From JABMRP01 sp964444795 (GTDB taxonomy: Bacteria > Planctomycetota > Planctomycetia > Pirellulales > Thermoguttaceae): DNA of 18,032 nucleotides. Made by a program: the position numbers and the translations under genes. Location: NCBI GenBank assembly GCA_964444795.1, contig CAYUIQ010000186.1, forward strand, positions 1-18,032. Direction: 5' to 3'. This document shows, one piece after another, positions 1-9,029 of this stretch (position 1 is the stretch's first letter; the number at the start of each line of letters is the position of its first letter). The notes under the pieces were generated by a model. It saw only the letters and a list, made by a program, of their open reading frames with translations. It was not told the DNA's origin and searched no databases.

Positions 1-4
1 GCGG

Positions 5-26
5 CACTGCTTGCAAGCAAGCAGTG
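5..26. repeat. Near-perfect intergenic palindrome
   Basis: Two exact 10-bp arms (5-14 and 17-26, CACTGCTTGC and its complement) are separated by only AA. As RNA this would fold into a hairpin with a slightly larger loop. There is no T-run after it, so it is not an obvious intrinsic terminator. From memory, short palindromes of this CACTGCT...AGCAGTG type recur between genes in planctomycete genomes, which would make it a REP-like element. The rest of 27-299 shows no gene I can support. Confidence 0.5.
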
Positions 27-299
27 GCACACGACTTTTTCAACGGGCTAAACGTTCAAAGGTTGCCCCCAACGTCTTTCGGCTGCGATGGGGTTATTCG
101 GGTTGCGCCGGTGGAATCGGACGTTCGTCTGGCACCGGCTGTGAGACAACTGCCGGATCTGCCGTGCGGGTCGAACCGGCTTTGACGACTGTTCCAACCG
201 ACAATCGTTCCAACCGACTCGACCCGATGTTTTGGCTCAGCGCCCCGCTCTCACCCGGCCGATCGGTTTGATGAATTGCTTCCCCACAAGGATTGTGGC

Positions 300-2054
300 A
301 TGGTTCAAAACACGGATGGAAACACTCGCACCGGCGCCCGCGCTCGCTGGTCGCGATTGGCCCGACAGCGCGCGATACTCTGGGTCCCCTTGCTCGGGGC
401 GGCCGTCGGGATCGGCGGGCTGGGACTGATCGAGGGAGACGGGTCACCCCCTGCAGTGATCTCGACGGACGACTTTGCGGCGAGTTCACATCGGGACACG
501 GGTTCTTGTCCCCAGCAGGAACCGGATTGCCGGCCCGCTTCCGCCCCGGAACGACCCGCCGTGGTGTCGGTGGAGCCGGGACATTTTCGTCCGGCTGAAG
601 AGCCTCGGCTGATTCGTCCCCTTGGCCGCGAGGAAGAGCCCCGGCTGCTTCCGCCGCCGCCGGCGTCACTCGCTCGTTCGTCACTCACTCGCTCGCCGCC
701 GGCGATGCCCATTCCGGTGGAATATCCCAAGACCGGCGTCGACGAGGTGCCGCTGGCCGCCTGGCAACAACCGGTGGATCGTTCCGGCGACACGCCCCGG
801 CTCTCGTGGGGTCCGGTGGTTCGCAAGCACGTGGGAGGTTTTTCCCGCGAGCAGGAAAAGGCCAATCACCCGACCAGCGGTTGGTTTCCAAGTTCACCGC
901 GGCAATTACCCGCCGCCGAAGCACTTCCCGTCGATACCGAAGCGCCACCCCCGGCGACGGAAACAGCGGCTGCCGAACCGGGGGCTCTCGAAACAGAACC
1001 GGCAGCGGACGGCCTGGAAGCACTGAAATTGGCCGACGACCCGCCGCGCCAAGTATTGCTCCGCTCGCCGCTCCCTTGCCCGCAAGCCGCGCCACCCCGG
1101 TCGCGTCACCTGGAAATCGCGGCCCGGGGCGCCGACGTGTACACCCGGCGGGGATTCGATCTGGCCGGCCGCGGAGCCCATTTCTCCGCCCGTGCCGAGT
1201 TCATTGCCGCGTTGCGGCTTCTGGCCCGAGCGCTGGACGCCGAGCGCCAATGCCAACGCCACGGCGAGATGCTATCGGCCGGGCTCAGGGCACTGGAGGA
1301 AGCCGCCGACTTTGTGCCACCAGGAGATCGCGTCGAGGCCGACCTGGATATCGAGTCGATTGTCGAGACACATCACACTCCGGGGCTCATCCGGGTCCCA
1401 CTGGAGCAACTCGCGCCGGCGGCCGCCCGCGAACGCTATCTTACGTTTGCCCAAGAGCAACTGGCGGTCGCCGTCGACGGAGAATTCGCCGGGTCGATGG
1501 CCCTCTACGGGCTGGGAAAGCTGTACGGCATGCTCTCGCGGCAGCCAACACCGGGGATCGTGGCCGCCGGATCGACCGCCGTGGCGTTTCACCAGGCGGC
1601 GCTGTTGATCTCCCCGAAAAACTATATGGCCGCCAACGACCTGGGCGTTCTCCTGGCCCAGGCGGGGCGGTACGAAGACGCCCGGATCGCTCTGGAGCAT
1701 AGCGCCTCGATCGGTTCGCAAGGGGTGACGTGGCAGAATCTGGCCGGAGTGTGCAGCCAACTTGGAGAGCCGGCCGCCGCCGGCCAGGCGCGCCGGCAGG
1801 CCCAGCGTGCTTTCCAGACACTGACCGCGCGAGGCGCCGCGTTGCCGCTTTCGGACGGGCCGCGCGTACAGTGGCTTGCGCCCGGGGAATTTGCCCGCCT
1901 GCCGATCTCCTCGCCCGACAATACCTTCGGTGATGCGCGCCCCAATTCGGCCTCCACTGCCGACTCGGGGCCCCGGGTGAGAGAGTTTGCCGGCGATGAC
2001 CGCCCCGCCGACGACGTACGTACCGCCACGACCGCTTCGAGAACGGGGCCCTAG
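300..2054 (+). CDS. Membrane-anchored tetratricopeptide-repeat protein
   Basis: The product is 584 residues and of unknown specific role. An N-terminal basic stretch is followed by one hydrophobic segment (about residues 20-42), so the protein is probably anchored in the inner membrane with the rest outside. Residues about 45-270 are Pro/Ala/Arg/Glu-rich and likely disordered. Two TPR-like helical pairs follow near residues 440-500, marked by NYMAANDLGVLLAQAGRYED and a second QNLAGVCSQLGEP segment. The ATG at 300 is preferred over an in-frame TTG at 276 because AAGGA (288-292) lies 7 bp before it. The polysaccharide-export lipoprotein begins 1 bp after its stop, so the two are probably one operon. 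TPR proteins often act as scaffolds in envelope polysaccharide assembly; that role is inferred from context only. Confidence 0.8.
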   Translation: MVQNTDGNTRTGARARWSRLARQRAILWVPLLGAAVGIGGLGLIEGDGSPPAVISTDDFAASSHRDTGSCPQQEPDCRPASAPERPAVVSVEPGHFRPAEEPRLIRPLGREEEPRLLPPPPASLARSSLTRSPPAMPIPVEYPKTGVDEVPLAAWQQPVDRSGDTPRLSWGPVVRKHVGGFSREQEKANHPTSGWFPSSPRQLPAAEALPVDTEAPPPATETAAAEPGALETEPAADGLEALKLADDPPRQVLLRSPLPCPQAAPPRSRHLEIAARGADVYTRRGFDLAGRGAHFSARAEFIAALRLLARALDAERQCQRHGEMLSAGLRALEEAADFVPPGDRVEADLDIESIVETHHTPGLIRVPLEQLAPAAARERYLTFAQEQLAVAVDGEFAGSMALYGLGKLYGMLSRQPTPGIVAAGSTAVAFHQAALLISPKNYMAANDLGVLLAQAGRYEDARIALEHSASIGSQGVTWQNLAGVCSQLGEPAAAGQARRQAQRAFQTLTARGAALPLSDGPRVQWLAPGEFARLPISSPDNTFGDARPNSASTADSGPRVREFAGDDRPADDVRTATTASRTGP

Positions 2055-2055
2055 C

Positions 2056-3303
2056 GTGTCCGACGACCCATCCGATTGTGCCGATCGACGCCGGGGGCGA
2101 AAACGCCTGGCAGCCTGCCGCCAGTTCGCGGTCGAGTTGCTGCTGATATGGCTGCTTTGTTTCCTCGCTTCGTGTTTTGGCGGCACCACGACCGCGGTCC
2201 GGCACGCCGCGACGGAAATCCCGGCCGAGGTGTCCGCGGGTGTCGAGCTCTGCCAGGCTTTGGGTCCGGCCGCTCCGTGTCCGATCTGCGCGGTCGACGG
2301 TTCGCGGTGCGATCGTTGCGGCACGCGTGGCTGGGAAGCCGCCCGGCTAATCCGGTGGCAGGCCTACGCGCAAGGAGAATTCGTCGGCCACGACCGGACC
2401 GAGCACGTCGGCCAATACCGGCTGCGCGTCGACGATGAACTGGACCTGGTCTATCGTGTGACGCACGAAGAGACGTCCGAGCCTTACCGGCTCAACGTGG
2501 GCGACGAAATCCGGGTAGAATCGTTCAACAATTCCGAACTCAATCGCGACCTGATCGTGCAACCCGACGGAACGATCACCCTGCGGATGCTTGGGCAGGT
2601 GCGTGCCGCCGGCCGGACCGTGACCCGCCTGCGTGACGATCTGGAGAAGGCGTACACGAAGTACTACAAAGTGCCCTCGATCACAGTGACCCCGTTGGCC
2701 GTCAATAGCAAGCTGGAAGCGCTGCGCGCGGCGGTTGACCGGCGGGCCGGTCTCGGCGGCCAGACACGGCTGGCCCGCGTGACACCCGAGGGCACCATCG
2801 CGTTGCCGGCCATCGGTTCGGTCGGAGTCCAGGGACTGACGCTGGCCCAGCTTCAGCGCGAACTGAACCAGCGTTACCGCCGCGTGGTGGAAGGGATCGA
2901 GGTGGTTCCGGTGCTGGCGTGCCGGGCACCGCGTTACGTGTACGTTCTGGGCGAAGTGGCCGCGCCGGGGCGTTTCGAGATGACCGGCCCGACCACCCTG
3001 ACCCAGGCGATCAGCATGGCCGGCGGCTGGAACGTCGGGGCACGGCTGAATCAGATTGTCGTCTTCCGGCGCGGCGACGACTGGCGGTTGCTGGCCACCG
3101 CCATCGACCTGAAGGCGGCGCTGCGGGGCAATCAGCCCTCGCCGCCGGGTGAGATCTGGCTCTCCGATTCCGACGTGGTCGTGATACCCAAGAGCCCCAT
3201 TCGGCGCGTCGATGATTTCCTCGAAATGATCTTCACCCGGCGAGTCCACGGAATTTTTCCGCTGCGCAGGGCAGTCCACTTCTCCAGGTTGAATGCCCTG
3301 TAG
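2056..3303 (+). CDS. Polysaccharide export lipoprotein (Poly_export/SLBB)
   Basis: This is a Wza-type outer-membrane polysaccharide export protein of about 415 residues. The hydrophobic segment at about 28-37 ends in a lipobox, LASC (lipidated Cys about 40). A Poly_export domain begins at YRLNVGDEIRV and includes the conserved DGTITL segment. A second similar unit and an SLBB domain (VLGEVAAPGRFEM...AISMAGGW) follow. An unusual CPIC-x6-CDRC cluster at about 75-88, just after the lipidation site, looks like a zinc ribbon or rubredoxin knuckle. The GTG at 2056 gives a signal peptide of normal shape. In-frame starts at 1996 (ATG) or 1987 (TTG) would overlap the upstream gene and make the N-region very long. 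The position directly after the TPR gene suggests co-transcription. No Wzc-type kinase or glycosyltransferase is visible nearby. Confidence 0.88.
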   Translation: MSDDPSDCADRRRGRKRLAACRQFAVELLLIWLLCFLASCFGGTTTAVRHAATEIPAEVSAGVELCQALGPAAPCPICAVDGSRCDRCGTRGWEAARLIRWQAYAQGEFVGHDRTEHVGQYRLRVDDELDLVYRVTHEETSEPYRLNVGDEIRVESFNNSELNRDLIVQPDGTITLRMLGQVRAAGRTVTRLRDDLEKAYTKYYKVPSITVTPLAVNSKLEALRAAVDRRAGLGGQTRLARVTPEGTIALPAIGSVGVQGLTLAQLQRELNQRYRRVVEGIEVVPVLACRAPRYVYVLGEVAAPGRFEMTGPTTLTQAISMAGGWNVGARLNQIVVFRRGDDWRLLATAIDLKAALRGNQPSPPGEIWLSDSDVVVIPKSPIRRVDDFLEMIFTRRVHGIFPLRRAVHFSRLNAL

Positions 3304-3323
3304 ACTCGCGCCGCAACTGCTCG

Positions 3324-4379
3324 CTAAGGCAACCCGGTCAGAAAACTCTGCAGCGAGTCCCCGTCCCCGTCGTCATCCTCGTCGCTTGGCGCGGACAGGA
3401 AGGGTTCGTCGTCCGACATATCCGACTCCTCTTCGGGCGACTCGTCCGGTTGGTCAGGCGACTCGATCGGCTCGTACTGGGAAGTCGGATTCTCACCGAC
3501 CGACCCGATTTGGGCCATCTCGCCGTTGGCGGCCGAATCCGGCTCCGGCGAATCGGGCGTTTCCTCCAGATCCGGCTCCGCCGAATCGGCCGCGTTCTCC
3601 GCGTCGACGGCCTCCGGCTCGACGTTCGGGTCGGCGGTTGGTCGTACGACCGGATCGTTCTTGGCCAGTGGCGGGGGAGGAGACGGTTCGATTTCCTCGT
3701 CTTCCTCTTCGATGTCCGCCGCCGCGGCAGGCGGCTCTTTCGAGCCCCGGACATCGGTATCGCTGGCCGATGGTTCGAATGGCGGAATTTCCGCGGGTCC
3801 GCCGAAGGGAAGCGGAGGCGGTCCGTCACCGGTTGCCGGGGCCGGCGGAACTGACGCCGGCAGCGGATCGGCCGAGGAGAGGTCGGGGAGGTTGCCGTCC
3901 AACGGCGCGACAATGGCGGGGGGACTCACTTCGCCGGCTTGCCCTTCCTCCGAGGTGAAGAACGGAAAGCCAGCCGGTGGTTCTTCCAGAGATCGTTCTT
4001 CTGGTCCCGAAGGGTCCGCGGAAATCACATCCGCGGGAGAGGTGCTGTTACCGTCATCGATCGGCGAAGAAAACGACTCGGTGTCGCCGCTGAACTGATA
4101 CACCGCGCGGAAGGTGATGGGCCCGACCGTAAACTCGGCATCGGGACGCAAGGGGGCTTCCTTGACTCGCTGGCCGTCGACCACCGTGCCGTTGAGCGAG
4201 CCAAGGTCGCGAATCAGGACCATACCATCGGCATCGAACAACTCGCAATGCCTGCGGCTGATCATCGCATGGGCAACCGTCAGATCGGCGCCGCGACTGC
4301 GACCTACCACCGCCGGAAGTTTCAAGCGGATTTCCCCCTTACTCGCTTGGCCGCCGACAACAACCAGTCTTACTTCCAT
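3324..4379 (-). CDS. FHA-domain protein with long acidic tail
   Basis: The product is 351 residues. Residues 1-98 form a forkhead-associated domain, which binds phosphothreonine peptides. The signature residues are all present: GRS (26-28), SRRH (41-44) and LGSLNGT (59-65). The remaining roughly 250 residues are rich in Glu, Asp, Pro and Ser, contain no recognisable domain and are likely disordered; the end is SLQSFLTGLP. No signal peptide is visible, so it is probably cytoplasmic. I chose the ATG at 4379 because it starts directly at the first FHA strand (MEVRLVVVGG); an upstream in-frame start at 4460 would add 27 residues of non-FHA sequence. It lies 162 bp downstream of the HEAT-like gene on the same strand and ends 20 bp from the convergent SLBB gene. 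It probably reads Ser/Thr kinase signals; the partner kinase is not in the window. Confidence 0.88.
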   Translation of the reverse strand: MEVRLVVVGGQASKGEIRLKLPAVVGRSRGADLTVAHAMISRRHCELFDADGMVLIRDLGSLNGTVVDGQRVKEAPLRPDAEFTVGPITFRAVYQFSGDTESFSSPIDDGNSTSPADVISADPSGPEERSLEEPPAGFPFFTSEEGQAGEVSPPAIVAPLDGNLPDLSSADPLPASVPPAPATGDGPPPLPFGGPAEIPPFEPSASDTDVRGSKEPPAAAADIEEEDEEIEPSPPPPLAKNDPVVRPTADPNVEPEAVDAENAADSAEPDLEETPDSPEPDSAANGEMAQIGSVGENPTSQYEPIESPDQPDESPEEESDMSDDEPFLSAPSDEDDDGDGDSLQSFLTGLP

Positions 4380-4541
4380 CGGGGTCACCGGCTTTGAACC
4401 GTGGGGGAGTGGACCGTGGTGGGCGCACAAAAGGGGGGAATCTGCGGATCTTCGGCACAACCTTCTATCTTACTCACGGTACGGCTCTGTCTCAACGGCC
4501 GATCATGCGAACTTGCGGCGGGGCATAGCCCTATCTGGGGG

Positions 4542-5996
4542 TTACCGTGGCGGCACGCGACGGCGATCGGCAATTCGCTGGCCACATTGCCGCACACGGG
4601 CTTCCGGATCGGCCCCGGCAATCTGCTCGACCTGTCTGAGCACCACGGGATTGCCGGTGGTGGCCAACATGGAGATTGCCGCGAGCCGCACCTCGACATT
4701 CTCGTCCCTGGCCAGTTGAAGCAACCACCATGCCCCGTCGACGCTTTGCAGCGTCGGCAACACCTCGACCATCTGGCTGCGAACGGCCGGGTTGGGGGCG
4801 GTCAATCGCCGGGCCAGCTCGAAATCCACCTCCGTGAAACCGCGGCGGGTGAGTTGCGCGTGGACTGGTCCGTCGGGTTCTTTCTCAGCCCCCAGACTAC
4901 GTATTAACACGGCCGCATCCACGCTGGCCAATGCGGCGGGATGCCTGACCCCGGAGAGTTGGCCATGGGCGCCCGGATCGCCGAGGGCCGTGGTCCCCAC
5001 GACACCGGTTCGGGATGCCGTATCCTGACCCCCCGAGGGGGTGACGTCAAGACGGGGCGTCAGCGGAATCGGCCGCGCGCCGCCGGCGGCGCTGGACGGC
5101 AAGGGCCAAGGTCGTCTCAGCGGTTGCGCTGTGCCGGCCACCGGGGGCGCGATCAATCGCCCCGGCTCGCGACTGGCCACCTGAAGTTGCCGCAGATGGG
5201 GCGGCAGCGGAGCGAACGCTTCGGGCAACTCGATCGGCAGCCCGCCGCCGGGCAACTCGGCGATCGTCGCCAGCCGCGTACCGTCGGATTCGGCCGTCGG
5301 ATCGGGAAACCAGATCCCGGGTGAGACGTCGGCTGTCGTCGCCGAGCCCAACGGCGTGTATTGCAGTCGGTTGAGCCGGTCCGCTTCGGCCAGGATGCGA
5401 CGCTCCGCGCCGGTCGTGCGAATGACTCGATCGCAGGCAGCGACCACGCGAGTTTGGTCGAAGGCACGGGCATGGAGCGGCCAGCGGAGAATGCGCGCAG
5501 CCAATTCGGCCGCATCGCGCCTCGCGGGCAAGGGGAAACCTCCGACCTGGTCGGCCAGCGCCTCGGCAAGAATGGCCAGTTTTCGGGAGGCCTCTTGCGG
5601 GGCGAGCAACTCCCAGCGAGCAAGCCGATCGGAGAGACACCGCCGGGCAGCGCGGGCGACCGTCTCGCGATCGGAGCCCATCGCCTCGACCAGCGCCGGG
5701 ATCCCCCGATCACCCATCGCGGCCAAATGACCCAACACCATCGGAACCCGAGCCTCGTCGGCCTCCGTCAGTTGCGCCATCCAATGGGAGACCATCAGAG
5801 TTTCGTAGGTTACCCAGAGCAGGGGCACCAGCGCCGGCACCCCGATGACCATGGCAGCGATGACAAGCAGTCTTGTTCTAGCGGGCGGTCTTGTTTTCCC
5901 GATTCGGCGCATGCTTCCCTGCTTCGCCAAACGGCTTATTCTGACATAGCTAGGATCGTTAGGGGCGGCATTCTCGTCGATCGGCCTCTCCGTCAC
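4542..5996 (-). CDS. Membrane-anchored HEAT-like repeat protein
   Basis: The product is 484 residues with no specific function recognised. One transmembrane segment lies at about 43-62, preceded by a basic stretch. HEAT-like helical repeats are visible at about 78-120 (VPMVLGHLAAMGDRGIPALV) and again near the C-terminus at about 400-475. The C-terminal pair includes VRSQMVEVLPTLQ and VRLAAISMLATTGNP. The middle (about 195-370) is Pro/Gly-rich and probably disordered. The start is uncertain: GTG at 5996 gives the full ORF but has no clear ribosome site, whereas ATG at 5912 (residue 29) has a purine-rich AGGGAAG just upstream and puts the TM segment close to the N-terminus. HEAT repeats generally mediate protein contacts. 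It shares direction with the FHA gene downstream and could be its operon partner. Confidence 0.75.
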   Translation of the reverse strand: MTERPIDENAAPNDPSYVRISRLAKQGSMRRIGKTRPPARTRLLVIAAMVIGVPALVPLLWVTYETLMVSHWMAQLTEADEARVPMVLGHLAAMGDRGIPALVEAMGSDRETVARAARRCLSDRLARWELLAPQEASRKLAILAEALADQVGGFPLPARRDAAELAARILRWPLHARAFDQTRVVAACDRVIRTTGAERRILAEADRLNRLQYTPLGSATTADVSPGIWFPDPTAESDGTRLATIAELPGGGLPIELPEAFAPLPPHLRQLQVASREPGRLIAPPVAGTAQPLRRPWPLPSSAAGGARPIPLTPRLDVTPSGGQDTASRTGVVGTTALGDPGAHGQLSGVRHPAALASVDAAVLIRSLGAEKEPDGPVHAQLTRRGFTEVDFELARRLTAPNPAVRSQMVEVLPTLQSVDGAWWLLQLARDENVEVRLAAISMLATTGNPVVLRQVEQIAGADPEARVRQCGQRIADRRRVPPR

Positions 5997-6181
5997 AAGG
6001 GCAGATCGACAGATGCCTCAAGCGTTTCGGGAAAAGGCAAAACCCTTGAACTCTTCGGGAGAAATAGACTGACCGTCCGGCCACGAGCAAGCCGAATAAT
6101 CAGCAATATCGACATTCTCGACACTGGGCGCGATACCAACATTGCGCGCGGCCGACCCGTCACCGCCAATCAGGGGTTTTC

Positions 6182-7144
6182 ATGCACTGCAATCCAGAGG
6201 GGGGTGCGGACGGACGTTTTCGTGAGACGATACCCTTGAGGGGCTATCGATCGGCTCGGGTGCAGGGTGTTTGGGTATCAGGTGTGTGCGTGGTGGTCTT
6301 CGGTGCGATCCTGCTGCTGGGACCCCTTTCGCCGGTCAGGGCCGAATCTCCCGCCGCCGGCACCGCCGACGTATTCCAGGCATCAACCAGCGAACAGGCG
6401 CGAGCCGACGCCCTGCGGTCGATTCCATTCGATCGGCTCGACCCGAGCGCTCACGCCAAGGCGATGTCGGTGCTGTCCCACGTGAGCGTTTTTCGCCGGC
6501 TGCCCGTACAGATCACCGACTGCGATCCCGACTTCTATCTTTTCTTGGTGCGGCACCCCGATCTGATCGTCAACATCTGGGAGTTATTGAAGATCAGCCA
6601 GATATCGCTTCGGCAGACCGGTACCAACACGTACCAGGTCTCCGACAGCCGGGGGACGGTGGGTACGATCACGTATCTGTACCAGGATCACGATACGCAC
6701 GTGATCCATGCCGAGGGCGCCTTCGACGGACCGTTGTTTCTATCGCCGGTGCGCGGGCGATGTCTCGTGGTGCTCAAGAGCGGCTACGTGCGGCAAAGCA
6801 ACGGCCGCTACTACGTGGCATCGCGACTTGATTCGTTCATTCGGATGGACAGCGGTGGCATGGAACTCCTGGCTCAGACGCTGCAAGGAGTGGCGGGAGG
6901 CGTGGCGGATTCGAATTTCGCCCAAACGGCCGCATTTCTGGGATCCCTGTCGCGGACCGCCGAGGTCAACCACCAGGGGGTCCAGCGTCTGGCCAACAAA
7001 CTGGTTCACGTCCGCGAGGACGTTCGCCGGCGGTTCGCCGAGATGGCTCGTTACGTTGCCACCCGGGACGAAGGCGAGCCGATCCCCAGCATGGCCAGAC
7101 GGCAGTCCGCCGCGGAGAGCCCGACGACCGCCCCGCGCCAATAG
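6182..7144 (+). CDS. Secreted protein of unknown function
   Basis: The product is 320 residues. A signal peptide is clear, with a hydrophobic core at about 30-49 and a probable cleavage after VRA (residue 54). I do not recognise the family. The central part (about 100-235) is well-folded-looking and rich in beta-type sequence, with motifs such as FYLFLVRHPDLIVNIWELLK and SRGTVGTITYLYQDHDTHVI. The C-terminal third looks helical and ends in a charged, Ser/Thr/Pro-rich tail. AGGGG (6172-6176) lies 5 bp before the ATG, which supports this start. The 185 bp upstream are shared with the divergent HEAT-like gene; I saw no convincing -35/-10 pair there. It is convergent with the peptidase-like gene, 74 bp away. 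Confidence 0.78.
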   Translation: MHCNPEGGADGRFRETIPLRGYRSARVQGVWVSGVCVVVFGAILLLGPLSPVRAESPAAGTADVFQASTSEQARADALRSIPFDRLDPSAHAKAMSVLSHVSVFRRLPVQITDCDPDFYLFLVRHPDLIVNIWELLKISQISLRQTGTNTYQVSDSRGTVGTITYLYQDHDTHVIHAEGAFDGPLFLSPVRGRCLVVLKSGYVRQSNGRYYVASRLDSFIRMDSGGMELLAQTLQGVAGGVADSNFAQTAAFLGSLSRTAEVNHQGVQRLANKLVHVREDVRRRFAEMARYVATRDEGEPIPSMARRQSAAESPTTAPRQ

Positions 7145-7218
7145 CCGTGTGCGCGTCAAAGGCAACCGGCGGCGTGTCACCGATTTGGCTTCCTTTCGGG
7201 GAGGGAGGAGTCAATCTT

Positions 7219-8619
7219 CTACTTGCCAGAAACCTCCCCGGCAAGTTCTTTTGCCTTGAAGCGAATGACATACTTGCGATCCGGATCGCACTCGCGGGGA
7301 TTGGGGACGAGGATAAAGTCGTCGGTCACGACCGGGTTGAGGTCCTCGCCGGCCACGATCTCGACGTCCTTGATCCGGTGGGGCAGGAACTGGACCATCG
7401 GCCGCCAGCCGCGCTCCGAACCGTTCGTGTTGACCGGCTTGAACGAATCCTCCCCGCGTTTGGGGGTGATTGTCAGCGTGTAAACGCCGCGGTTGATCTC
7501 CAACGCTTGATCGTAATATTTCGGCATCTCGGCCATCTTGGCGGACCATTTTGGGTCGCCGTAGAAGGCGACAACGTTGAGGTCGCCCCGCAACCGCTGT
7601 TGGGTACGGGCGTCGGTTGCCGAGTCGTTCATTCGGTGGACCAGGGCATGATGGTTTGCCAGAAACGCTTCGTTGAACGTGTAGCGGCCGGGTTGCTCGA
7701 CGAAGTAATCGAGGCACCCCCACCCGCCGTAGCCGTACCCGGTCGGGATCGTGTAGCCAAGCATCTGCGTCACACCCGCCGAGTTCATCCAGGCCAGGGC
7801 CATCGCATCGCGGTCCTTGACGTGACCCATCAGGCAATTGCCGATCGGCATATAGACCTTCGGATTGGGGGAGTCGATGGGATGCTTGGCCCTTTTCGTA
7901 TCCAAACCGTACAGCCGGCCGTCCGCGCAGCGAAACTGGCCGCTGCGGAATCGGAAGCCGATGTTCCAATCACGTTCGCTCGCGTGACCGGAGGTGATCA
8001 TCAGGTCGGCCTTGTAGTCGTTGAGCAGGTCGACCAGGACCTTGGTGGTGTCGTCGGGGCCTTTCAGTTCCTCCGCCTTGCCGCCAGGCTCCTTCTTGAC
8101 GTGCTTGTTCTTAACCAGTTCGTCGTACCACTGACCCTCGGTGACCATCTCGGTCGCGAACTCCGTGCCCGAGGCAACTTTCTTCACGACCAGCGGCTCG
8201 CCGTGGCTGGCGATTGCCAGTGCGTTGTCCGCGTCGTAGCCGGTGAGAATTCCCCAGAACGTGTCGGTGTACGGATCGCTATCGAGCTTGCGGGTCAACT
8301 GGTGAACCCGGGCGACGAACTCCCGACCGGCGTCTTCCGGCTTGGCTACGAAGCAGGTGTAGCGGGGAAAGTCCTGCTTGAGCGCGTCGAGCGACTCGTC
8401 GACCAACGCGTCGTAGGTGATGATCGATGCATTGTGCTTGTCCTTCAGTGCGGCGACCACCTTCTGCCACTGGGCATCCTCGGCGGTCGACTTCTTTACA
8501 ACCACGGCGTAAGAAGCTTCCCGCGACCCGGGCTGGCCGGTTGCGCGGCAGGGCCAACATGTATTGGCGACAGCAGCACTGACGACGATGGCCAGGAAAG
8601 CACGATACGGGCAAGTCAT
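7219..8619 (-). CDS. Secreted clan CD-like cysteine peptidase candidate
   Basis: The product is 466 residues with an N-terminal signal peptide (hydrophobic about 7-20). The mature part begins with a Rossmann-like segment (YAVVVKKSTAEDAQWQKVV). Two blocks resemble the clan CD catalytic dyad: a hydrophobic strand ending in a His (LMITSGHAS, H212) and a second strand ending in a Cys (VYMPIGNCLMG, C262). In gingipain-type (C25) and caspase-type enzymes the order is likewise His then Cys, each at the end of a beta strand and followed by small residues. A beta-rich C-terminal region (about 375-460) could be an Ig-like domain. The ATG at 8619 is supported by GAGGAG (8627-8632) upstream. The peptidase call is inference from motif order. 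The gene could equally be an inactive or non-proteolytic relative. Confidence 0.72.
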   Translation of the reverse strand: MTCPYRAFLAIVVSAAVANTCWPCRATGQPGSREASYAVVVKKSTAEDAQWQKVVAALKDKHNASIITYDALVDESLDALKQDFPRYTCFVAKPEDAGREFVARVHQLTRKLDSDPYTDTFWGILTGYDADNALAIASHGEPLVVKKVASGTEFATEMVTEGQWYDELVKNKHVKKEPGGKAEELKGPDDTTKVLVDLLNDYKADLMITSGHASERDWNIGFRFRSGQFRCADGRLYGLDTKRAKHPIDSPNPKVYMPIGNCLMGHVKDRDAMALAWMNSAGVTQMLGYTIPTGYGYGGWGCLDYFVEQPGRYTFNEAFLANHHALVHRMNDSATDARTQQRLRGDLNVVAFYGDPKWSAKMAEMPKYYDQALEINRGVYTLTITPKRGEDSFKPVNTNGSERGWRPMVQFLPHRIKDVEIVAGEDLNPVVTDDFILVPNPRECDPDRKYVIRFKAKELAGEVSGK

Positions 8620-9029
8620 GTGAGGTTCTCCTCAAAGGGGTGAAAAAGGGTTCTTCCGGGATTTTCGCGGGTCGATCATTAGTCTCACATCATAGCATTG
8701 CCGCGTCGGATCAACCACTCCGCCGCGAGTCGGAGCGGCAGGAGAGCCAGGAGTGGCAGAGGTAGCGGGGCTCCGTGCCTTCGGCGGGCTTGGGGAGTAT
8801 GTTACCGAGTTGCGCGGCCAGGCTCCCTCTTTCCGAGAGTCGGGTATACGTGCCGCCGAATTCTTCTTCGATATGCGGTGTCCGTCGGTGCGGCCGCCGA
8901 TTTCTCCGACCCGCCTGGAAAACCTCGTCGACCGTGCGGTCGGCACGCTGTCCAAGACGGACGAGAAATGATATCTTGGCCAAGGCGCTGGGTGGTTCGA
9001 GGCACGGCGCGATACCCGCGCGACACGGT
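8620..9029. other. Divergent intergenic region without a supported gene
   Basis: These 410 bp separate the peptidase-like gene (minus) from the oxidoreductase (plus). A 72-codon plus-strand ORF (8753-8971) and minus-strand ORFs cross it, but none has a ribosome site, recognisable product or convincing codon pattern. On the minus strand a TATGAT box (8689-8694) could be the -10 of the peptidase-like gene, with no matching -35. A short perfect inverted repeat, CGACCG-TG-CGGTCG, lies at 8929-8942. The region is unusually long for this window and may hold regulatory sites for the oxidoreductase operon. Confidence 0.4.

Noticed and set aside
1272..2324. 350-codon and other minus-strand ORFs opposite the TPR gene
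   Set aside because: High GC leaves the antisense frames open; no ribosome site or recognisable domain supports them.
2347..3279. 310-codon minus-strand ORF
   Set aside because: It is a shadow of the SLBB lipoprotein; its His/Gln/Arg-rich sequence has no domain.
7222..7245. CTTGCC...GGCAAG stem as a terminator of the peptidase-like gene
   Set aside because: The stem is 6 bp, lies inside the last codons and has no T-run on the minus strand after it.
7147..8643. 498-codon plus-strand ORF
   Set aside because: It lies wholly opposite the peptidase-like gene. That gene has a signal peptide, ribosome site and sensible sequence; the plus frame is repetitive in Val/Arg/Gly/Asp with no recognisable fold.
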